A stretch of DNA of 64,000 bases, taken from assembly GCF_003115845.1 (NCBI RefSeq), contig NZ_KZ819028.1, positions 62,001-126,000 on the forward strand, written 5' to 3'. This document shows, in pieces, positions 58,965-64,000 of the stretch. Source of the stretch: Brenneria roseae subsp. roseae (lineage in GTDB: Bacteria > Pseudomonadota > Gammaproteobacteria > Enterobacterales > Enterobacteriaceae). Both the position numbers and the translations under genes were made by a program. The notes below the pieces were generated by a model. The model was given only the letters and a program-made list of their open reading frames with translations, was not told the origin of the DNA and searched no databases. Positions within the stretch are counted from its first letter, which is position 1. Each line of letters opens with the position of its first letter.

Positions 58965-59528
58965 ATGAATCGTTGTGGTTGGGTTACCCAGGACGCGCTT
59001 TATCAGGACTATCATGACAATGAATGGGGCAAGCCCTGCAAGGATAGCCAGAAGCTGTTCGAGCTGCTTTGTCTGGAAGGCCAGCAGGCCGGATTGTCAT
59101 GGATTACCGTATTAAAAAAACGTGAAAATTACCGTCGCTGTTTTCATCAGTTCAATCCTGAGCGCATTGCCCGGATGACCGAGGACGATGTAACCATGCT
59201 GTTGCAGGACAGCGGTATTATCCGTCATCGCGGGAAAATCGAAGCCATTATTACCAATGCCCGCGCCTGGCTGGCGCTGGAAAATCAGGGAGAGAGCTTC
59301 TCGCATTTCATCTGGTCGTTTGTCGACCATAAGCCGTTGATTAATCAACCGGTATCGCTTGCCAATATCCCGGCTAAAACGGCTATCTCGGATGCCATGT
59401 CAAAAGCGCTGAAAAAACGCGGCTTCAAGTTTATCGGCTCCACCATTTGCTACGCCTTTATGCAGGCAGGCGGGTTGGTGAACGATCATACCGTCGACTG
59501 CTGCTGTTATCAGGAAGCAGCAAAATGA
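58965..59528 (+). CDS. tag: DNA-3-methyladenine glycosylase I
   Basis: A 187-residue enzyme, the same length as E. coli Tag, that excises 3-methyladenine from DNA. The zinc site is complete: Cys4, His17 (YHDNEWG), His175 and Cys179 (NDHTVDC). GLSWITVLKKRENYR is the HhH-like region. AGGAAAATAAA precedes the ATG. Its stop overlaps the next start (ATGA), as in E. coli tag-yiaC. Confidence 0.97.
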   Translation: MNRCGWVTQDALYQDYHDNEWGKPCKDSQKLFELLCLEGQQAGLSWITVLKKRENYRRCFHQFNPERIARMTEDDVTMLLQDSGIIRHRGKIEAIITNARAWLALENQGESFSHFIWSFVDHKPLINQPVSLANIPAKTAISDAMSKALKKRGFKFIGSTICYAFMQAGGLVNDHTVDCCCYQEAAK

Positions 59529-59959
59529 TTCGCGCGTATCAGGAACCCGATCTGGCCTCGTTGATGTCCCTGTGGCTGGAAAGTACCACGCTGGCGCATC
59601 CTTTTATCAATCAGGAATACTGGCGGGAAAGCGCCGGGCAGGTGCGTGATGTCTACATTCCCCAATCGCAAACCTGGGTGTATGAGGAACAGGGGCAGAT
59701 TATCGGCTTTATCAGCGTGCTGGATGCCTGTTTCATCGGCGCCTTGTTCGTCGAACAGCGGTTTCACGGTAAACACATCGGTGCGGCGTTAATCAGACAC
59801 GTTCAGCAATATTTTCCTCTACTACTGTTGGAGGTCTATCAACAGAACGAACGAGCCTGTGCATTTTACCGTAAACAGGGGTTCGTGGTCACCGCAGAGC
59901 ATTTTAATCACGAAACCCAAGCCACAACGTTGATTATGCAGTGGGCATCCAAAGAATAG
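59525..59959 (+). CDS. yiaC: GNAT acetyltransferase YiaC
   Basis: A 144-residue GNAT protein. The acetyl-CoA motif FVEQRFHGKHIGAALIRHVQQ (about 82-102) and LLLEVYQQNERACAFYRKQGF are clear. E. coli YiaC acetylates protein lysines. The ATG at 59525 overlaps the tag stop by four bases, so translation is coupled. Confidence 0.93.
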   Translation: MIRAYQEPDLASLMSLWLESTTLAHPFINQEYWRESAGQVRDVYIPQSQTWVYEEQGQIIGFISVLDACFIGALFVEQRFHGKHIGAALIRHVQQYFPLLLLEVYQQNERACAFYRKQGFVVTAEHFNHETQATTLIMQWASKE

Positions 59960-60075
59960 TCACCCGCCAAACACCCTCGGTTAATCCGCTCTCTTCGCCG
60001 CCGCTCCCCTGCCCAAACATACCGTCGGATACCACTCTTTCCGCACGCGCATAAAGCTCAAAAATTCACCGCAAA

Positions 60076-60183
60076 GGTATTACATTGGTATTATTTGATG
60101 TTACGCTATGCGCAAATGGCAGACGGAGATCCCATCATTTCCGGCGCCCGACATTTTATTGCAATATCAACCGGTTCCGGTTG
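60076..60183. promoter_or_regulatory. Candidate operators upstream of the ADP-ribosylglycohydrolase gene
   Basis: The 321-bp gap 59960-60280 has no gene. It holds a GGTATTA direct repeat (60076-60082, 60087-60093, 11 bp apart) and a palindrome CAACCGGTTCCGGTTG (60168-60183). The second looks like a LacI/GntR-type operator. The local GntR gene is broken, so the binder may be lost. Confidence 0.45.
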
Positions 60184-60280
60184 TTTTATCATTTAAATCA
60201 AAAATTAATATTAAAAATTCAGGCAAATGATATTTATTCCGCCGGCGGACGAGATTATTCAGTCTCATTAAGGACGTACC

Positions 60281-61300
60281 ATGCCATTAAATAAAAAGAG
60301 CCGTATCACGGGCGCGCTATATGGACAGATGTTGGGTGATGCGATGGGCATGCCATCAGAGCTATGGCCGCGTTCACGTATCAAAGCGCATTTCGGTTGG
60401 ATTGATCGGTTTTTACCCGGTCCAGAAGAAAACATGGCAGCCTGTTATTTTAAAACCGCAGAATATACCGATGATACTGCCATGGCCCTTGCACTGGCAG
60501 ATGCGTTGATCGAACGTGAAGGCGGCATCGATCCCGTCGCCATCGGGAAACATATTCTGCACTGGGCATTGTCATTCAACGCTTTCGAGAAAAACATCCT
60601 TGGGCCAACCTCCAAAGCGGCGCTGACGGCGATACAGCAGGGCACCGCGATCGATGAACTGGACAACAACGGATTAACGAACGGCGCCGCCATGCGTATT
60701 TCACCGTTAGGCTGTCTGGTGCCGGTGGATTCGCTGGACGATTTCATTCGTGATGTCGAACTCGCCTCCAGCGCAACGCATAAATCCGACGTTGCTATCG
60801 CGGGCGCCACCGTGATTGCCTGGGCGGTATCAAAAGGGATCGACGGCGTTTCGTGGCTGGAGATCAGCGATGCGCTTCCCGCCGTCGCGCAAGCGGCGCA
60901 GGAAAAACGCGTGACCACTTACAGTGCCTCCATGTCGGCGCGGATCACGCTGGCGTTACAGACGGTAAGAGCCGTGCATGAAACGGAACACGCGCTGGAG
61001 CGTGTTTATGACCTGATTGGTACGGGGGTGGAAATTATTGAATCCGTTCCGGCCGCCATTGCGATGGTCGAACTGGCAGAAACCGACCCGAACCGTTGCG
61101 CAATACTGTGCGCCAATCTTGGCGGAGATACCGACACGATCGGCGCCATGGCTACCGCGATCTGCGGTGCGATAAACGGGATCGGCAGTATTGCTCCGCA
61201 CTTTAAACAGCAGTTGGAAGAGGCCAATCAGGTTGATCTTGAGCATTACAGCAGTGAGCTGTTCAGGTTGCGTGAATGGCGAAAACAGGCTGGGGCATAG
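60281..61300 (+). CDS. ADP-ribosylglycohydrolase family protein
   Basis: A 339-residue DraG/ARH-fold hydrolase. The two metal motifs are intact: YTDDTAMA (Tyr62-Asp65) and GGDTDTIGA (281-289), plus GALYGQMLGDAMGMP near the N-terminus. Relatives cleave ADP-ribose from proteins or act on small ADP-ribosyl-like N-glycosides. In carbohydrate clusters such genes travel with a PfkB kinase, a transporter and a GntR regulator. Only a GntR remnant is seen here, so it may be an orphan. AAGGACGTACC precedes the ATG. Confidence 0.9.
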   Translation: MPLNKKSRITGALYGQMLGDAMGMPSELWPRSRIKAHFGWIDRFLPGPEENMAACYFKTAEYTDDTAMALALADALIEREGGIDPVAIGKHILHWALSFNAFEKNILGPTSKAALTAIQQGTAIDELDNNGLTNGAAMRISPLGCLVPVDSLDDFIRDVELASSATHKSDVAIAGATVIAWAVSKGIDGVSWLEISDALPAVAQAAQEKRVTTYSASMSARITLALQTVRAVHETEHALERVYDLIGTGVEIIESVPAAIAMVELAETDPNRCAILCANLGGDTDTIGAMATAICGAINGIGSIAPHFKQQLEEANQVDLEHYSSELFRLREWRKQAGA

Positions 61301-61509
61301 GACGCTTCAATAGAAACCCGTTCACCATCAATATCACGGATACATTTCAGGATAAAAACCGGACTGCCCGCTGAAATATTCGGTTGTTCAGCGATATCAG
61401 GTTTACCGGCGATCCTGGCTTTCTCCAGCCAGTAAGCGTCCGGTTTTTTCCCTTTCAGACACCGGATGGGAAAACCCGTGCGCACCGCGTGAATTACCGA
61501 CAGCATCAT
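61270..61509 (-). pseudogene. Truncated GntR/UTRA regulator remnant
   Basis: On the minus strand the translated stretch [20 protein letters not shown]...SAGSPVFILKCIRDIDGERVSIEASYAP reads like part of a UTRA effector domain. The GntR helix-turn-helix and the rest of the domain are gone, and the 3' part runs into the end of the ADP-ribosylglycohydrolase gene. Probably the former regulator of that gene. Confidence 0.6.
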
Positions 61510-61590
61510 AGGCTTGCAGTATCCCGCTCACTACGCGATGATTCCCTACGTTATTTTCGCCCTGACCTTCCTAACTCACCGGAGTTTGCG

Positions 61591-62553
61591 ATGAAACCTA
61601 ACGTCATTCTGTATAGAAAAATTCCTGACGATCTGCGCGCCCGCCTGGATCAACATTTTACCGTCACTGAACTTGATGACTTTCCTGCTGTAGATCATCC
61701 CGCACTGGCGCAGGCAGAAGGTTTGATCGGCTCCGGCGGTAAAGTGAATAAAGCCTTTCTGGAACACACGCCGCATCTGCGCGCCGCGTCCACCATCTCT
61801 GTCGGTTACGACACCTTTGATGTGGATGCCATGAGCGAGAAAGGCGTCGCCCTGATGCATACGCCGACCGTGTTGACAGAAACCGTGGCCGATACGGTAC
61901 TGGCGCTGATGTTGGCCAGCGCCCGCCGGGTAGTGGAAGTCGCAGAACGAGTCAAAGCAGGCGAATGGCAGAGCAGTATCGACAGCGACTGGTTCGGCAC
62001 CGATGTTCATCATAAAACGCTGGGGATACTCGGTATGGGGCGCATCGGTCTGGCCGTGGCGCAGCGGGCGCATTTTGGCTTCAGTATGCCGATCCTCTAC
62101 AACGCGCGTCGTCACCATCCGCAAGCGGAAGAGCGCTTTGACGCACGTTATTGCGATCTGGATACGCTGCTCGCCGAATCAGACTTTCTGTGCATTACCC
62201 TGCCGCTGACCGCCGAAACGCACAATCTGATTGGCCGTGAACAGCTGGCTAAAATGAAGTCCAGCGCGATCCTGATTAATATCGGCCGCGGTGCGGTGGT
62301 GGATGAAAAAGCGCTAATCGATGCGCTCAGCGACGGGACAATCCATGCAGCCGGTCTGGACGTATTTGTTAAAGAACCGCTACCGAAGGAATCACCGCTG
62401 TTAAGCCTGCCGAACGTGGTGGCGCTGCCCCACATCGGCTCGGCAACCCATGAAACTCGTTATAACATGGCGGCTTGCGCGGTAGATAACCTGATTGCGG
62501 CGCTAACTGGTACGGTAAAAGAAAACTGCGTTAATCCGCAGGTGTTGAAATAA
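61591..62553 (+). CDS. ghrB: Glyoxylate/hydroxypyruvate reductase B
   Basis: A 320-residue D-2-hydroxyacid dehydrogenase close to E. coli GhrB (324). It reduces glyoxylate, hydroxypyruvate and 2-keto-gluconate with NADPH. The dinucleotide loop [18 protein letters not shown], catalytic Arg in [13 protein letters not shown], Glu in [12 protein letters not shown] and His in [12 protein letters not shown] are all present. GGAG precedes ATG 61591. It stands alone and converges on the DUF4432 gene. Confidence 0.95.
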   Translation: MKPNVILYRKIPDDLRARLDQHFTVTELDDFPAVDHPALAQAEGLIGSGGKVNKAFLEHTPHLRAASTISVGYDTFDVDAMSEKGVALMHTPTVLTETVADTVLALMLASARRVVEVAERVKAGEWQSSIDSDWFGTDVHHKTLGILGMGRIGLAVAQRAHFGFSMPILYNARRHHPQAEERFDARYCDLDTLLAESDFLCITLPLTAETHNLIGREQLAKMKSSAILINIGRGAVVDEKALIDALSDGTIHAAGLDVFVKEPLPKESPLLSLPNVVALPHIGSATHETRYNMAACAVDNLIAALTGTVKENCVNPQVLK

Positions 62554-62563
62554 ACTTCAGGTG

Positions 62564-62592
62564 AAAAAGCAAGGCTGCGATTGCAGCCTTGC
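62564..62592 (-). terminator. Terminator of the DUF4432 gene (possibly bidirectional)
   Basis: Perfect 10-bp arms GCAAGGCTGC/GCAGCCTTGC with loop GATT (62569-62592); on the minus strand TTTTTC follows the stem. Confidence 0.85.
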
Positions 62593-62605
62593 CGGAAACC
62601 CGCGA

Positions 62606-63814
62606 TCACTCAATCGCGATCGGCTTTTCCGTCAGCGTGGTTTTATTATCACCCTGAATAGCCTGTACTTTTTGTTCTGTTGCCTTAACCGCGTCCGCAC
62701 TGCTCAACAAGCTGTATGTCAGCTCAAATACCGTACTTTGTCCCGGCTGAAGCTGTTTTACCCGCCCTTGTTCCCGCTCAATGGTCACCGGATAGGCATA
62801 GCTGGTGCCGGGTTCAATGCCGGTAACATAGCCCTGCTTCACGGTATCGGTGTTTTTCCACAGCGTCAGCAGCGGCAGCTGGCGGGTATCGAACTCAATG
62901 GATACGCCTTTGTCGCCCGCCCGGTTTACCAGTGCCGCCAGCGTCTTGCCCTGTTTATCGGCATACGGCGTCAGGTTAAAAACCATTTCATCGAAATCTT
63001 TGGTGGGGCCTTGATAAGTTTGCCACTCTTTCAGCCCGGCTTTGGCGTAATCATTAAAGGGTGAAATTTCTTTTACCGGCGCAATAAACCGCGCGCCCTC
63101 TTCGAGAATCGGCGTACCAAAATTACTGTGATAGATAATCTGATAATCGCGGGCATAGTCCGCCTTATTCGTCAGCACATCATGTACCGTAAACGACTCG
63201 CTGCCGGGGATGTAACGCAGTTCGGTCCAGGTTTCCAGATTGGATTGCTTGAAGCTGTTCTCTTTCAGCAGGCCGCGAACCGTGATCTGATAAGGCGCTT
63301 TTTCACTGACGTCTACGACGACTTTTGATGCCGGCGTGTTGCCGGCACGGCCATGCAGCGTATAAATCGTCCCCTTGTCCACCACGGGGTGACCGGTCCA
63401 TTCATAGCCACAGCGCACCATCATTTCGTTAAAGCCTTCCAGCCAGCCCAGCCCGTTACGACTTTCCATATTGATGGTATTCGGGTTGACCACCTCATTC
63501 ACCGGAGAATCCCATCCCAGACGAATGTCTTTGCCCGTCACGTGCAGCAAATCCATACCACGGCTTGGGCTAAGTACAATTTTCAACCCGTTCCGGCTAG
63601 CGATCGTAATGATTTTACTGCCTTCCTGACGCCCGCCGTGCAGGACCGTCTGCTCAATGCTGAAATGCTGATCCTTGATCTTCATTACATCACTGCTGAT
63701 TTGCCAGTTTCCCTTTTCCACACTGCCTTCAGCATCCGTCAGCACGAACGTCTGGGCAGACAGTTGCCATGACGTCAGCGCTAATGATATCCCCATCACC
63801 AATAATTTTTTCAT
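62606..63814 (-). CDS. Secreted DUF4432 aldose-1-epimerase-like protein
   Basis: A 402-residue protein with a signal peptide (MKKLLVMGISLALTSWQLSA, mature QTFVLTDAEG), so it acts in the periplasm. The rest is a galactose-mutarotase-like beta sandwich of the DUF4432 type (SPSRGMDLLHVTGKDIRLGWDSP, WLEGFNEMMVRCGYEWTGHP, IYHSNFGTPILEEGARF). Most DUF4432 proteins are cytosolic; the signal peptide suggests a role in handling an external sugar or its derivative. A CRP site lies about 80 bp upstream. No sugar transporter adjoins it in the window. Confidence 0.85.
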   Translation of the reverse strand: MKKLLVMGISLALTSWQLSAQTFVLTDAEGSVEKGNWQISSDVMKIKDQHFSIEQTVLHGGRQEGSKIITIASRNGLKIVLSPSRGMDLLHVTGKDIRLGWDSPVNEVVNPNTINMESRNGLGWLEGFNEMMVRCGYEWTGHPVVDKGTIYTLHGRAGNTPASKVVVDVSEKAPYQITVRGLLKENSFKQSNLETWTELRYIPGSESFTVHDVLTNKADYARDYQIIYHSNFGTPILEEGARFIAPVKEISPFNDYAKAGLKEWQTYQGPTKDFDEMVFNLTPYADKQGKTLAALVNRAGDKGVSIEFDTRQLPLLTLWKNTDTVKQGYVTGIEPGTSYAYPVTIEREQGRVKQLQPGQSTVFELTYSLLSSADAVKATEQKVQAIQGDNKTTLTEKPIAIE

Positions 63815-63886
63815 TTCATTCTTCCTTTTTGCTGAATTGATTTAGCTACCGAGAAGCCAAGATTACAAATCAGCCTACTTTCAGAA

Positions 63887-63902
63887 TGTGACAGCTATCA
63901 CC
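63887..63902 (-). promoter_or_regulatory. CRP site upstream of the DUF4432 gene
   Basis: TGTGA-CAGCTA-TCACC matches the CRP consensus at 9 of 10 positions, centred about 80 bp before the ATG at 63814. The remainder of 63815-64000 shows no gene. Confidence 0.75.
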
Positions 63903-64000
63903 AGATGAAAAAACACTGCGTTATTGCTAATTTTTCTGAATAAAGATCACGGCTACGTTAACTATCATCGTATTTATTGCAAAATAAATGGGATATCGAT

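Overview
The window looks like a chromosomal segment of an enterobacterium, most likely Pectobacteriaceae (Brenneria, Pectobacterium or Dickeya relatives). The evidence is protein-level likeness to E. coli genes throughout, blocks of E. coli-like order (slmA/pyrE/rph/yicC, mtlA-mtlD-mtlR-yibL, xylR-xylHGF/xylAB-wecH, glyQ-glyS, tag-yiaC, ghrB, yiaF, aldB), and ERIC-like intergenic palindromes with TATACCC...GGGTATA ends. Genus is inferred, not proven. All product names come from remembered family sequences and visible motifs; no database search was run.

Layout. 1-2.8 kb: the end of slmA, then pyrE and rph with an attenuator hairpin between them, and two DUF202 membrane proteins. 2.9-13.6 kb: an accessory block between rph and yicC. 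It holds a dipeptide epimerase, a gsiABCD-type peptide ABC transporter, a P1 (DmpA-type) aminopeptidase, an M55 D-aminopeptidase, an isoaspartyl peptidase and a LysR regulator. Together these look like a system for importing and breaking down peptides that contain D-, beta- or isoaspartyl bonds. 13.7-18.5 kb: yicC, then a decayed island with integrase remnants in both orientations, a class II Fic protein with three tandem 70-bp repeats at its promoter, a tiny hydrophobic ORF, a DUF333 lipoprotein and a GlpM-like protein.

18.5-28.4 kb: a DASS transporter plus aspartase/fumarase-superfamily lyase under a divergent GntR regulator with four phased operator-like sites; argG; a LysR/DcuC-type transporter/AbgA-like amidohydrolase cluster; and a DJ-1 family protein. 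28.4-37.9 kb: the complete xylose regulon (xylR, xylHGF, xylAB) and wecH. 38-44 kb: aldB, fdhD, sodA (Fur-box-like site and triple repeat upstream) and a chemoreceptor with a consensus FliA promoter. 44-49.8 kb: yibL, mtlR, mtlD, mtlA with a four-site CRP array, and yiaF.

50-64 kb: an iron-dependent alcohol dehydrogenase, a ruined phosphoglycerate/glycerol-3-phosphate type transporter, glyS-glyQ, a LysR/AEC-transporter pair, a TauE/SafE permease, tag-yiaC, an ADP-ribosylglycohydrolase beside a broken GntR gene, ghrB, and a secreted DUF4432 aldose-epimerase-like protein.

The parts most worth a second look are the Fic locus with its self-contained operator/promoter repeats (about 16.8-17.05 kb), the unusual-peptide cluster (2.9-13.6 kb), and the GntR operator array (21.45-21.52 kb).
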